Translations under genes and position numbers: made by a program
The notes under the pieces: generated by a model
What the model saw: the letters and a program-made list of their open reading frames with translations, nothing else
What the model was told of the DNA's origin: nothing
Databases searched by the model: none
Shown: positions 13,966 to 27,110 of the stretch, piece after piece
Layout of the letters: every line of letters begins with the position of its first letter
Numbering within the stretch: the stretch's first letter is position 1
Assembly (NCBI GenBank): GCA_949752795.1
Contig: OX457064.1
Span: 39,428,368 to 39,492,367 of the forward strand
DNA length: 64,000 nucleotides
From: Hyperoodon ampullatus
Lineage: Eukaryota; Chordata; Mammalia; Artiodactyla; Ziphiidae
Direction of reading: 5' to 3'

Positions 13966-15225
13966 CTCCTAATGATATGGTGAAGCTGCATCTTACTTTT
14001 AAGATTAGATTAGAAGTTCGGTGTACTGTAAGAATTGAAAATAGTCAAAACACTCTTGAAAATTCCTCAAATGCACCATTAAAGTACATGATAGGAGTAT
14101 TTAACTCTAAACTGAATTCAGAAATGTTTCTGTTACCCTGCAAGGAGAATCCCACTACTTTTTTAAAAATATTGACTTTATAACCTCAATAAAATTTGAC
14201 AGATTTGTTTGAGTTATGAGGATGAGGAATGGTAGAGTCTTAACGCGGGGCCGGTATGTTCTAAAAGCAGCACTTAAGTTAAATGTAACAATGCTAAATT
14301 TACTGCTTAATACAGGATCTAGCAGGGAGAAGAATCGTATGAAATAGTTATTGATCAAGTGCCTCCTAATTTATATATTCAGAAATATATGCTTATGATT
14401 GTAAATTAGTTTTATATGTTTATTAAAGCCTATCACAGTAACTATTGTCATCAGTTAAATAGAACTGTTTTGACCTTTGATTGATTGATTCAGGTAGACA
14501 GATGCCAACCTATCTGATTTAGTGAGGATTTATTGGAAATTTTACTCATGCCCTCTTGTATCTCAGAAAAGCTATTTTAGATTTGTAATCAAAGTTTGAA
14601 AATGGGTTTCTTTAATGAATTTTCTTTAATTTTTTCTTATATTTGTAACAGTCCCAAATTATGAAGCTATAAAAGGCACATGTGCTGCTCATCTCATTGT
14701 CTCACAGTCTCATCTGTATCTAATTATGTGAGCACTCATACAGGAGAACCACCAGTAACTGCACTTCAGCTTTGTTAAGTCACAAAAGGAGCCATGTTTC
14801 CCCCAGGTAGGAGAGACCATTCAACACAGTGAGGGGTGGGTCCCAGTTGGCTTCCTATCCCTTTCTACTCTTCCTGCTGGCCTCCTGACAGCAACTCACT
14901 ACCTTTCATCCTTCTCCTCACCACTCCCTGATCTAATGAGAGCCACACCTAACATCAGCCTAGAAAGAGAACACCAGGGCAACCCATGACTTTTTCTTCT
15001 CTCTTTTTTTCCCAGTTGCCTGCTCAACCACACATTAACAGAACATTCTAATTAGTTGAGGTTTTAATTTCTCTTGCGTCACACATTAACGCAAGAATAC
15101 TAATAAACTCAACTATTTCATCTTGATTATAGGATAATAATTTTCCCAAGAGCATTAACATCTTTGGACCATGATTATTGGAATTTCAAGATTGTACCTT
15201 TTGTTGGGGTGAAATGAATGGGAGG
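13966..15225. other. Unique sequence, no feature recognised
   Basis: No repeat copy, exon or RNA gene that I can support. A small inverted match around 15055-15100 (the hexamer-rich 'acacattaacgcaag' area) is too short to interpret. Confidence 0.45.
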
Positions 15226-15229
15226 AATG

Positions 15230-15560
15230 TAGTGAAAAGAGATAAGGCCAGATCATGAGAATCTTGGGGAACTAATAAAAGATTTTGTGCAGAGGAGTGT
15301 TATTGCCCAGTTTTATTTTGGAAAAAAAAAATGACAGGGAAGAGTACTGTTTAGAGGAGATAGTAAGTATAACAGCAAGAGATGAACAAAAATGGTGTTA
15401 TGCTAATTCAGAAGAATATACAGGTCCCAGAGTAGAGTAATAACAGCGGGAGAAGAGCAAAGTAGAGGGAATTGAGAGATAATTCCAAGGCAGAATTCAC
15501 AGGACTTAAATAGACATTGCAATGTACCAAGTTGTTGAAGTCAAGATCTAGGAATGGGAG
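15230..15560 (-). repeat. L2-like remnant, antisense
   Basis: Purine-rich wording typical of antisense L2 3' regions: 'aaggccagatcatgagaatc', then the 'ttttattttgg' and 'aatagacattgcaatgtacc' parts. It is heavily worn and the family call is tentative. Confidence 0.4.
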
Positions 15561-15704
15561 TTGGGAGACATGCTGATTGTTCTGACACTCAAACCATTGT
15601 TAAAGTAAAATGTTATTATAATTATCCATTTAGGAAAATCTACACTACTGTGTCTAAAGATTGCCATAGGATTTATACTGAATGTGACATTCCACAAATC
15701 ATAT

Positions 15705-15775
15705 ATCTTAGCTCAGGGCTTAGCACATAGCAAGGGCTCAATAAATGATAGCTATTATTATTTACTATTTAACCA
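15705..15775 (+). repeat. MIR 3'-end remnant
   Basis: 'gggcttagcacatagcaagg' followed by 'gctcaataaatgatagctat' and TTATTATTT is the sense 3' end of MIR. Confidence 0.7.
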
Positions 15776-15898
15776 TTACTATTTTTTATAGAGCTGAGAG
15801 CACTTACATTTAAGGTAAAGCTCTTACAGGTAACTGCTGAGGTACTAGTGGGGAAAATTTTACACCAGCATGAATTTAAAATCAAGGAGGCATTCTTT

Positions 15899-16130
15899 CA
15901 GGGCAGGATTTCTCAACCTTTACAGCTATTGACATTTGGGGCCAGATAATTCTTTGTTGGGGCTGGGGAAGCTGCCCTGTGGATTGTAGTATTGTTGGCA
16001 GCATCCCTAGCCTCTACCCACTAGATGCCAGGAACACACACACCCCAGTTGTGAAAATCAAAAAGGTCTCCAGACATTGCCAAATGTTCCCCTCGCGTGT
16101 GGGAGGTGTGGCAGGGCTTGCAAAGTCGCT
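15899..16130 (-). mobile_element. MER5A-type hAT DNA transposon remnant
   Basis: MER5A is a non-autonomous hAT-Charlie element. Its antisense wording is clear: 'ggatttctcaacctttacag' at the terminal repeat, 'ccagataattctttgttggg', 'cctctacccactagatgcca', and 'ctccagacattgccaaatgt'. The far terminal repeat is worn. Confidence 0.8.
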
Positions 16131-16164
16131 CCTAGTTCAGACTGCTGGTTCAGAGTCAAGGGGA

Positions 16165-16370
16165 CAGTCATATCTTTTAAGTGCTTATTATGACCCAAGC
16201 ACTAAGCTAGATGTTTTCACCATTATCTAATATGATCCTTCCAATAGCCCATGTTATTTGTTTTGTTCCCTTATTTACCTACGAGGAAACTGAGGCTAAG
16301 AGAAGTTTAAAAACAGCTTTCTCAAGACAACAGAGCAAGGGTTCAAACCCAAGGCTATCTGACTCGGATC
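16165..16370 (-). repeat. MIR SINE remnant
   Basis: Antisense MIR, fairly complete: 'taagtgcttattatgaccca', 'tacctacgaggaaactgagg', then 'agcaagggttcaaacccaag'. It ends just before the target site of the SINE at 16387. Confidence 0.8.
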
Positions 16371-16609
16371 AAAAGTTGGTGTATAGGGCTTCCCTGGTGG
16401 CGCAGTGGTTGAGAGTCCGCCTGCCGATGCAGGGGACACGGGTTCGTGCCCCTGTCTGGGAAGATCCCACATGCCACGGAGTGGCTGGGCCCGTGAGCCA
16501 TGGCCACTGAGCCTGCGCGTCCGGAGCCTGTGCTCCACAATGGGAGAGGCCACAACAGTGAGAGGCCCGCGTACCGAAAAAAAAAAAAAAAAAAAAAGTT
16601 GGTGTATAG
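16371..16609 (+). mobile_element. CHR SINE, short form, with 16-base target-site duplication
   Basis: The body is 16387-16593, with an A tail of about 21 bases at 16577-16597 that merges into the right duplication. AAAAGTTGGTGTATAG is repeated at 16371-16386 and 16594-16609 without mismatch. It has an A box TGGCGCAGTGG at 16398-16408 and a B box GGTTCGTGCC from 16441. The perfect duplication and the homogeneous tail suggest a comparatively recent insertion. Confidence 0.97.
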
Positions 16610-17439
16610 TATACCGTACATTAGTACATTATTTTAGTGTGGAAAATGTTATTATAAGTAAGTATTTTGATTATGTTTTAGATGAAGAAGTTTATAAACA
16701 ATGACCTTGCCAGAATAGGTATTTTTATTTAAATTTAGTTTGTAAAAGTTGTCAACTGTTCAGTTTTTGCTACATGGTAGAAACTCAGATTCCATTTTGG
16801 ACAGTTGCTTGGTGAGGCATTATATACAGGTTTCTCATCAAATGCTTACTCTAATCTGTGACAAATGAAATATACCAAAGTAATGCTAGGTCTTCCAGAA
16901 ATAGAAGGATACTAGCATTGTGAAAACAATATTATGAGCTCACTACTAAACATCTGTAAAAGAAAAATTTTGAGCTACTGAACCAAAACACAAATAGATC
17001 AAATGTATATATACATTTGAAACTGTAGTATAAAATGCAAATCACTTAGATCACTCGTCTGAGCAGACCCAGCTTCTTAGGAAAGCTGGAAAAGATGAAC
17101 TGACCTAAAATTCCCTCAGTCAGGCTTGCTAAAAGATGAGACAAGGCAGGGAGTCTTCAGAAGGCCTCAGTTAATACGCACCTAAGAGCAGCTGCCTCCC
17201 ACTAATTACATCAGCAGAGATTAGAAAAAGATGACCCAGAAAGAGAGGGGCTGCAGAACTAGTAGATATCTACACAGTACAAGGAGAAAGCAAGCCCTCG
17301 GAGAGCATAATGAAGGAAACAGGGCAGCCTGAGCAAGCCTAGGAAAGCTGGGGCATTGCATGTCCTCAGAAACAACTTGTACCTATTTAATTTGCTGCTT
17401 CAAGGTCAGACCAGAAGCTCCAGTTTTATCATCCACTAC
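16610..17439. other. Unique sequence, no feature recognised
   Basis: No exon or repeat copy is supported. The region around 17005-17021 has the small palindrome ATGTATATATACAT. Confidence 0.5.
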
Positions 17440-17615
17440 ATAATAATGGGGAAAAGCGTGCACCCTTCAAGCATGTTAGGCTCCAAACACACCAAACTAC
17501 ATTCATCCTTTGTCTCCCCAAACCACTGCTTTCTCTCATTCCATTCCAGGCAGTTTGCAACCACAGTGTCCTCACCAGGAGTACAGCCACACCTTCTGCC
17601 TTTCCTAATTCTATC
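17440..17615 (+). repeat. L2 LINE remnant, sense
   Basis: The phrase order resembles L2 near its 3' end: 'ttctctcattccattccagg', 'cagtttgcaaccacagtgtc', then 'ccttctgcctttcc'. It explains much of the 131-codon open frame at 17356-17751, which is therefore not called as a gene. Confidence 0.5.
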
Positions 17616-17689
17616 ACTAGAGCAGGCACCATCACATTTATTTTTATATTCTATCAGTAGCCTAATGCAAGTACGGAATAAACCATATT

Positions 17690-18135
17690 ACAGAGGATGC
17701 TTTTGGCTCCAAGTAACTCCTAAGCTCAACTCAAACTGGCACATAAATTAGAACACTTATTATCTCACATATCAAGGAGTCCAGAGGTTGTGAGAGCTTC
17801 AGTCTGAATATCTCAATGCTTCTCTGAGCTCTGCTTTTCTCACAATGTTGGATACATCCACAAGTTGATAGGATGGTTCCTGGCTTACTAGCCAGGCAAG
17901 AAAACATCCAGAGGGAACAAGGGACCTCTCTTCTAGTGCTCTTTTTCAGGAATAAGGAAACCTTTCACAGAAGCCTCCCAGTAGCTACCTCCAATATATC
18001 TATTACGACAACCGGGTTATGAGCCAATTCATTGACTAGCCACTCACAAGGAAGATGGGATTATCCTGATTGGTTTAAACAGTTCAGGCTCCACCTCTTG
18101 GAACTGGGAATGGAGCCACCTACCTGACTAAAAAG
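17690..18135. repeat. Ancient interspersed repeat, family not named
   Basis: The wording recurs across mammals: 'caactcaaactggcacataa', 'gagctctgcttttctcacaa', 'gattggtttaaacagttcag', 'aactgggaatggagccac'. A related piece occurs at 42.5-42.8 kb. I recognise the pattern but cannot assign the family safely. Confidence 0.45.
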
Positions 18136-19394
18136 AAGTATGTACCAATACCTTAACCCAGATTCTGCTCTATAGGTAAAAGAATAGAATGGATAATGAA
18201 TGGACAACCAATAATGTTCAGTGCATACATCTCAACAAAGTTGTTGATTGAATAACTGAATTAAAAAAAAGGTGTGTTCATTTTATTTTACTATTTTGTG
18301 CTTTACTTGTTCCTAAATAAAGGGTAGCCTAATATAATGTAAGAACAATGCTGGTCACAAATTTAGATCATTGTTAACAAAACATTACAATTCTAAATAT
18401 TTGTATTCCTTTGTCAATGTTGATGTTTTTCACCATGATTCTTCATACCATTTCTATTCTGGCATAGTAACTTCTTAGTGGTCCACCTAATATAATCTAG
18501 ATATTAAAGAAAAGTAATAATCAAAAATTTCCATGTGAATTTTGATGAAGTACTATCATAGGTAATACGCCCATTAGAGTTTTGGATCCTGAATAAGATT
18601 TTAATTTTTCATAGAGTGTGAATATACAGGCAACATAGCAACCAGTCAATTACTGATCAATAGAAAAACTCACATTAGCTTATTCACTGATCTCCTGACC
18701 AGTTAAAACTTACTTCAAATATGATATCCTTTCAGGATTATATGGAATAAATGTCTATTTTTAAAGAACAAAGCTAAGTGATGGTTATTTTGGAAATAAT
18801 ATAGTGTGCTGAGCATAAATAACCAAACACAAGAAGAGAATTTAGCCCTTTGTTGCACCCTTTCCCCACCCACCCCTTCCAAAACAAAAGAAATTACAAT
18901 AGTTGACAGTGTATGCAATCCCTTCCTATGTACGTAATGTATCTGTAATTCAACTGTGTGAAAATTCAATGACTGGCTGAAGGTGGGACGGTGTCCACTA
19001 CAAGCCAAAAAATATTACAAAATCCCTAATTATACCTCTCCCTTTAGAAATATTGCCAACATTTGTACATTCTTTCCTTCAAAACTGAATACTGAACACC
19101 ACAAGGAACACACATGAAAAGAAAAGATTAGTCACTTTTGCCATGCTTGATGAGTTCCATCTTTTTCTAATCAGAGGTCACACACTGTGACCCAGGATAA
19201 TTTTTGGCAGGGTATTTAAAAGAGTTTTGAACTTGTATGCCCTTAAGTAGTGTGTGCACTTTCCATTTCAGTTGTTAGCTGCCTGGGCCTTGAATGTATT
19301 TGTGTTTGTTCTCCTAGAAATTATTTTAAGCTTATGAAACTTATGCTTGCACTTAATACTAGAAAAACTTTCATTTTCCATTTTCCACTTGGTT
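18136..19394. other. AT-rich unique sequence, no feature recognised
   Basis: No repeat copy, exon or RNA gene that I can support. Confidence 0.5.
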
Positions 19395-19631
19395 AAAAGA
19401 ACAGACTGGGGGCTTCCCTGGTGGAGCAGTGGTTGAGAGTCCGCCTGCCGATGCAGGGGACACGGGTTCGTGCCCCAGTCCGGGAAGATCCCACATGCCA
19501 CGGAGCGGCTGGGCCCGTGAGCCATGGCCGCTGAGCCTGTGCGTCCGGAGCCTGTGCTCCGCAATGGGAGAGGCCACAGCAGTGAGAGGCCCGCATACCG
19601 CAAAAAAACAAACAAAAAAAAGAACAGACTG
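19395..19631 (+). mobile_element. CHR SINE, short form, with 14-base target-site duplication
   Basis: The body is 19409-19617 with a mixed tail (AAAAAAACAAACAAAAAAAA). AAAAGAACAGACTG is repeated exactly at 19395-19408 and 19618-19631. Its B box has the GGTTCGTGCC form. It faces the reverse copy at 19748-20075 about 130 bases away. Confidence 0.97.
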
Positions 19632-19733
19632 AAAATGCAATGTAATATTGAAATACTTTCATAAACATGGATGCTTAAAGATTTAATGCTGTGAATCTGG
19701 ACTATTGCTTGACAAACAGACCACTACTGAAAA

Positions 19734-20089
19734 CTCAAATTATTATTATTATTATTATTATTATTATTTGAAGATGTTGGGGGTAGGAGTTTATTAATTA
19801 ATTTATTTATTTTTGCTGTGTTGGGTCTCCGTTTCTGTGCGAGGGCTTTCTCTAGTTGTGGCAAGCGGGGGCCACTCTTCATCGCGGTGCGCCGGCCTCT
19901 CACTATCGCGGCCTCTCTTGTTGCACAGCACAGGCTCCAGACGCGCAGGCTCAGTAGTTGTGGCTCACGGGCCTAGTTGCTCCGGGGCATGTGGGATCCT
20001 CCCAGACCAGGGCTCGAACCCGTGTTCTCTGCATTAGCAGGCAGATTCTCAACCACTGCGCCACCAGGGAAGCCCCTCAAATTATTATT
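19734..20089 (-). mobile_element. CHR SINE, long form, with (TAA)n-type tail
   Basis: The body runs from about 19816 to 20075 in reverse. Its tail side is a (TTA)n run, then a linker and TTATTTATTTATTTTT. CTCAAATTATTATT is repeated at 19734-19747 and 20076-20089. In sense orientation its B box reads GGTTCGAGCC. Part of the (TTA)n array belongs to the target site itself, so the exact left edge is uncertain by some bases. Confidence 0.92.
19739..19768. repeat. (ATT)n microsatellite
   Basis: About ten uninterrupted ATT units. It spans the left target-site copy and the start of the SINE tail at 19.75 kb, so it probably grew from the insertion junction. Confidence 0.9.
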
Positions 20090-21176
20090 TTTTAATCAGC
20101 TGGTGTTTGAAAGTTTAAATTTAAAATGCTAAGATTGGGTCATCAATTTATAATGAATAAAATACAAGCTGTTGGAACGTCAAACTTTAGAAAGTTGAGA
20201 ATGACTAACTGTAATGATTGTTTTGGCTTGAATTGTAGTTCAGTCCTGCTCTTTGACCTGAAGAGAGCTTGGAGCCCCACTCAGGACTCCACTACAGAGG
20301 AGGCACTGCCAGCTAAACCCTAGCCTCTAAGAAAAGCTTCAAGGGCCACACTCAGTGACCTTGAAAAGCATTCCCTGCAGTTGGGGACATGTTGGCTTAG
20401 TGCCTGGCACTTCCTGAAGAAGCTAGATCAGCCTGGGTGGCAACTGGGAGGTACTCAATCCTTCTGACAGCAAGACAAAGGTGTATGAGTTCTGGGAAAC
20501 ACATGCAGGACCATTGGAGGAATGCTGATCTAGGCCACTTTACAAAGGATCCTGCCCAAATGGGCAGTTTGCCAACACCAGAAGATGCTCAGTTGTAAGT
20601 ACCACTGGGATACAAGGTGAAGGGAGGTCAGGAGTGGCCAGCAAAGAGGAATTAGAGTTGTAGGAACCTAGCAGGGGAGCTTCTGAATAACCCATTAAGA
20701 GAAGTAAACTCTGAACATGTTGACACCAGAGGGTGCAAATCAAATAAGAACTTTGTCTTTCCTCTGCCTCCACTCCTCACCATTCCATACCAACCCTGGA
20801 GAAGCCTAGGGTGGAGGTGAGAGGCAAGGGAAACAACCAACCACACCCCCCTTGCTAATGAAGCAGGCAGGTGGTCATCTGCAGTCAGCCCTAGCTGGAT
20901 AAGGGAGGGGAGATAGAGGGGTGTCTCATTTATGAATTAACATATTCACCTCCACATTCTCATTTCTGAACTGAGAGTATGACTATGTCTCAAAATGGAC
21001 TGTAAGCTTTTGAACTACATAAGAGAGATAAGAAAGGTCATGAGACTGCCCAAGTTTTCTTCCGGGAAACTGGGAAGCAATAGCTTCCACTGAGCAGTTT
21101 TGAAAGCACATGGGAGAAAAAAGTAAAGTTCCAGTCTGATAACATTTCACAAATCATGCTATTCAATATACCTGTT

Positions 21177-21180
<4 letters not shown>
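20090..21180. other. Unique, locally GC-richer sequence, no gene recognised
   Basis: 20230-20940 is GC-richer than its flanks but has no CpG cluster, no open frame with a known domain and no repeat copy that I can name. Confidence 0.45.

Positions 21181-21182
<2 letters not shown>

Positions 21183-21236
<54 letters not shown>
21183..21236. repeat. (TA)n microsatellite, 27 units
   Basis: 54 bases of uninterrupted TA. It is self-complementary and likely length-variable. Confidence 0.97.
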
Positions 21237-22197
<961 letters not shown>

Positions 22198-22330
22198 TCT
22201 CTATTAAACACTTATAGAGAACACTCTGTGTGCAAGGCACTTTTCTAAACACTTTAAAAATACTAATGTTAATTAATATTACATACACTAACTTGTTATA
22301 GCAACATCCTTTCACAATTATATTTAACCT
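22198..22330 (-). repeat. MIR SINE remnant
   Basis: Antisense MIR 5' half: 'taaacacttatagagaacac', 'caaggcacttttctaaacac', then 'tagcaacatcctttcacaat'. Confidence 0.6.
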
Positions 22331-22335
22331 TGGGA

Positions 22336-23760
22336 CACTGAGGGACTAATTTTTTTAAATGTTTATGAAAACATATTTTTTGTCACGCAAACAACATTTC
22401 TAAACAAAAGAAACCCCTCTCGCCAACTTTTTATATTGGAAAATTCCAAACCTAAGAAAAGTTGAAGGAATAGTACAATGCATACCTTCGTAATTTTTAA
22501 TATTTTGCCACATTTATGCTCACTCTTATCTATATATACAATATATCTATTTGTGGGTTGATAATTTTCTTGGTGAATCATTTGAAAATAAGTTGTAGGC
22601 TCTGATTTGTAAATATTACAGCACACGCATCCCTCAAATAAGGACGCTGTCCTGCATAACCCCCATACCATTATCACACTTAGGAAAATTAAATTCAATG
22701 ATATCATCTAATACACTACTATTCATATTCAGATTGTTCCTGTTGCTCCTACATTTCTTTCATAGATTTTTTCTTTGTTTAAACCCAGAATCCCATCAAC
22801 ATTCATGCATTGCATTTTCAGTTGGTATAACCCCTTAGTCTTCTTAAATCTAGAATAGTCACCTTCTCTTCTTTGTTGACTTTAACATTTACTTTCTAAA
22901 GAGTCCAGGACAGTTGTCTGATAGATGTCTCACATTCTTGATTTGTCTGATTGCTTCCTCATGATTAAATTCAAGGCAGATCATTTTTCAATTACAAAGG
23001 TGATAATTACTGTATCACACCGGGAGGCAAAATGATGCCACTTTGTCCCATTCTTGGTGAAGCTAAGTTCAGTCATTTGATTAAGGCGGAATCTGCCAGT
23101 ACTCTCCGTTGTGAAAGTACAAATTTTATCATTGAAAAGTAATATCTGGGGCAAAACTCTGAGTGATTTGACATTGTATATACTTCAAAATGATCACCAG
23201 AGGAAATCCAGTTACTGAAACCATACAAAGTTAATATAATACTATTGACCGTATTCCTCATGCTGTACATTACATCCCCAAGACTTATTTTACAACTGGA
23301 AGTTTGTACCTCTTGATCCCATTCACCTATTTCATGCCCCAGCCCCAAATCCCTCTCCCCTCTGGTAACCGCCAATCTGCAGAGAACAGATTAGTGGTCC
23401 CCAATAACTATTTATTTAATGGCTTTAGCTTTGATTAATAACCTTTACCTGAATCAGTAGATTTGGTATTATGAAACGGTAAATTTTCTAATGCTCTCAT
23501 TCTTTTTACATTTATTAGCTGGTATTCTATAAAAAAGATCTTCCCCTCCCCTTTATTTCTCTCATTCCTTCTCATCTCCACCTTTCTCACATTTGAAGAG
23601 TTTTTTCTTAATCTTTTCTTACTTTTCTTTTTTTATTCTCAAATTATCCCAAACAAAAGACTTTTCAAGCAGCCCACCTTGTCCTTTTGACATGTACCGT
23701 TAGTCTTCGAGCACTTCCCTGGCACAACAAAATATTCTAGGCTTCTTTAAAGCAACTTGT
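22336..23760 (-). repeat. Old L1 (L1M-type) non-coding part, antisense, interrupted
   Basis: A long worn L1 stretch: 'aaaagttgaaggaatagtac', 'aatattttgccacatttatg', 'taaggacgctgtcctgcata', 'gtccaggacagttgtctgat', and after the interruption 'cttgtccttttgacatgtac'. It has no coding capacity. Parallel pieces lie at 32.8-33.6 and 49.5-50.6 kb. The strand is inferred from family resemblance. Confidence 0.6.
23150..23390 (-). repeat. Second old L1 piece nested in the 22.3-23.8 kb L1
   Basis: 'ttgtatatacttcaaaatga', 'ctgtacattacatccccaag' and 'ggaagtttgtacctcttgat' belong to a different L1M 3' region than the surrounding text, which resumes after it. It therefore inserted into the older copy. The exact junctions are not clear. 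Confidence 0.55.
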
Positions 23761-25394
23761 AATAGATTTACACACATAATGCATTCTCCTCTTTCACTGT
23801 AGATGTGTAGCTAATTTCTGGGAGGGGGATTTGGACCCTGACACATTTAAACTATTGCATTGGACAACAATGATATTATGTTAGCTTCATTGTTTCTTAC
23901 GAAAAATAAAGCAATCACTACATGGTAGCAGAGAAACTCAAGCCCCACTTAGAGTACCTCTCCAAGAATTCCCAGGAAAGTTATTTTAATACATTAATGC
24001 TTAAAAATATCAACTGTGTCAAATAAATGTCACTAATTTTCTTGTAGTAGTAGTACTGGTGCTGAACTTTCTGCTATTAGATAATGTAATAAAGTGGCTC
24101 ACTGTTGAGGGGAATTTATCTCAAGTCAGAAGGGTTTATTCTGCATATAAACCCATCCTAAATCAATAATGGGCTGTTACATTTTAAGGTTAGACCAATG
24201 GAAGACAATAATAGGAAATTCTGCTACTAATGCTGGCAATGACTCGTGCTGACAATAATACGTCAACTCTGTTGTTACAGTATATGTGCTGCATGATTTC
24301 TCAAGGAAACACTGATAGGATATTTTCCAAGGGCAACAAAGACTTAGGCAAATAACCCAGTTTATCCAGTTTATTGGCATCTGGACTGTGAAACATTTCT
24401 TGTACCCAAATGGATTAAATGATGACTTAGTATTCTTAGGATATAAAACGTATTGTCCTTTAACTGAGAAGACCACCAATTACCACTATCAGAAGATCAA
24501 TATTTCTATTTTTTTCTAGTGTTTTAAAGCTTTTCTTATTGTTATCTACTTATCTTAGTGATCAAGAGTGTACAGTTTTTAAAATCATGAAAGGCTTAGA
24601 GATGCAATCTTTTGAAGACAAAAAAAAATTTATTGTTATTATAAAACTAACTGATCTATAGGAAGGTTCAAAGCATGACCTTAAGTTTGTCAGAATTACC
24701 TACCACACTTGTTCCATTCTAAGATGTACATTTTAAAAAATCTTATATTTGTCAGCTATATATTCCCTTACTACCAAGAGATTCAGGGCCATTACAGAAA
24801 TAAATATTATTCACCACACTAATAAACTAAAACATATTAATATAAAACAAAAGAAATGTTTATTAATGAAGGGTTTCCTCAAATCACTAGAGATAAAGTG
24901 ATTAACTTCATTGATAAAGTAGGACATTTTCTTTAAAAAGCAGCTAAGTTCCGAATATTACATACATGTAGAAATATGTTAAGTCTATTTAAAAATAATA
25001 CATGGAATTCACAGAGATCAAAAAGTATGAAGAAGGGAAAGAAGAGTAGGAATACGGTCATTGTGATGAAAATGCTAACTGTGACGACACAGGTGTCACT
25101 TGTTGGCTAGTAAAACCTCTGCTGTCAGCATCTAATGGAACACATACTTCCTCTTCCACCTGGGTTCTATCTCAGGCACCGTGATTGCTCTGTAGAAGAA
25201 GAACCCACTTTGCTGTCTGCCACCTTGGGGAGTTGGAGTGGAATCAAAGAAGTTGATCTAAAGAAGTTATATGAGAGAGAAGTTTCATACTTACCAGTAA
25301 AATTAGTATAAAGGTTGTTAGGTAGGGATTATAGTATAATAGGGGTTATTATTACAGTATAGTGGTATAATGAGTCATTATTCTCTAATAGTAG
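23761..25394. other. AT-rich unique sequence, no feature recognised
   Basis: The reverse open frame at 24177-24479 (100 codons) shows no domain. No repeat copy is supported. Confidence 0.5.
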
Positions 25395-25522
25395 TAGCAA
25401 CATTAACTGTACTAATGCTGATTGAGTACTTACTGTGTACCAGACCCTTCCCTACCTTCTACTAACTCACCTAATCTTCACAACAACCCTGTGAAGCAGA
25501 TAGTACTGTTATATGCAGGCAG
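25395..25522 (-). repeat. MIR SINE, part 1 of a split copy
   Basis: Antisense MIR 5' half: 'gattgagtacttactgtgta', 'tcttcacaacaaccctgtga'. It is cut by the palindromic element at 25523 and resumes at 25701. Confidence 0.8.
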
Positions 25523-25700
25523 TAGGTTTGCCAGATAAAACACAGGATGCACAGTTATATGCGAATTTCAAAGAAACAACAAATGTCCCAATGCAGTGTG
25601 GGACATACTTACACTAAAAAAAATTATATTCATTTGTTTCTCTGTAATTCACATGTAACTGGATGTTCTATATTTTTATTGGCTAAACCTGACAACCCTA
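25523..25700. mobile_element. Palindromic DNA transposon (MER53-like MITE)
   Basis: About 178 bases whose two halves are imperfect inverted copies of each other. It starts TAGGTTTGCCAGATAAAACA and ends with the complement of TAGGGTTGTCAGGTTTAG. Non-autonomous DNA transposons of this shape carry no gene. A second copy is at 56608-56803. The name MER53 is from memory of the family and is not certain. Confidence 0.75.
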
Positions 25701-25785
25701 ACAGAGAGGCTTATGACCCACCCACGATCACCCAGCTGGAAGAGACAGAACTGGGATTCAAACTCAGGCTGACTCCATAATCTTT
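25701..25785 (-). repeat. MIR SINE, part 2 of the split copy
   Basis: It continues the antisense MIR: 'acagagaggcttatgaccca', 'gatcacccagctggaagaga', 'ctgggattcaaactcaggct'. The two parts join in the right order once the palindromic element is removed. Confidence 0.8.
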
Positions 25786-26454
<669 letters not shown>

Positions 26455-26525
26455 TATAGGGGCTTGGCACCCTGTAAATTCTCAATAAATGTCAGACGAA
26501 TGAATGAATGAGTGAATAAATGTTA
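26455..26525 (+). repeat. L2/MIR 3'-terminal remnant
   Basis: 'ggcttggcaccctgtaaatt' followed by 'ctcaataaatgtcagacgaa' and TGAATGAATGAG is the common L2/MIR 3' end. Confidence 0.65.
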
Positions 26526-26872
26526 TTTTCTTTTCTCTGCAAAGAAACAGTGTCTTCATGTTTCAAGAGTTACTAACATACTTGCACAATGGGAATTTTT
26601 GGTGGAGAAGTAGCAGTTTTTATTCCCATAGGTTTTTTTTCGGAAAACACATATCCAACAACAGCTATTTAACTGCTTTGCCTTTTCTTCTTAAGGTCCT
26701 TTACTAAACTACAAAATAACATTTATAGGCCACATGGCCTAAGATGATATGGAAAAATTAAAGCCCATCTATAATTTGTCAATGAGGGAGTAAAGCTAAC
26801 AAGACACAACAAAAGTGGAAAGTATAATCATTGCACTTCTGGAATCTGAAAAACATTGTAATTACCAGAGTC
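26526..26872. other. Unique sequence, nothing recognised
   Basis: No supported feature. Confidence 0.5.
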
Positions 26873-27110
26873 AAAACAATCACCAGGGCTTCCCTGGTGG
26901 CGCAGTGGTTGAGAGTCCGCCTGCCGATGCGGGGGACACGGGTTCATGCACCGGTCCGGGAGGATCCCACATGCCGTGGAGCAGCTGGGACCGTGAGCCA
27001 TGGCTGCTGAGCCTGCGCGTCCGGAGCCTGTGCTCCGCAACAGGAGAGGCCACAGCAGTGAGGGGCCCGCGTACCGCAAAAAACAAAAACAAAAAAAAAA
27101 ACAATCACCA
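26873..27110 (+). mobile_element. CHR SINE, short form, with 13-base target-site duplication
   Basis: The body is 26886-27097. AAAACAATCACCA is repeated at 26873-26885 and 27098-27110. The tail is broken by C residues. Its B box reads GGTTCATGCA: the T of the short subfamily is kept and the CpG has decayed to CA. Confidence 0.96.

Noticed and set aside
15979..16230. 83-codon forward frame
   Set aside because: It reads through the MER5A-type transposon remnant.
17356..17751. 131-codon forward frame
   Set aside because: It overlaps an L2 remnant and runs into another old repeat, has no domain, and has no splice or promoter context.
20690..20735. Possible second CTCF site (ACACCAGAGGGTGC)
   Set aside because: Several mismatches to the core consensus at key positions.
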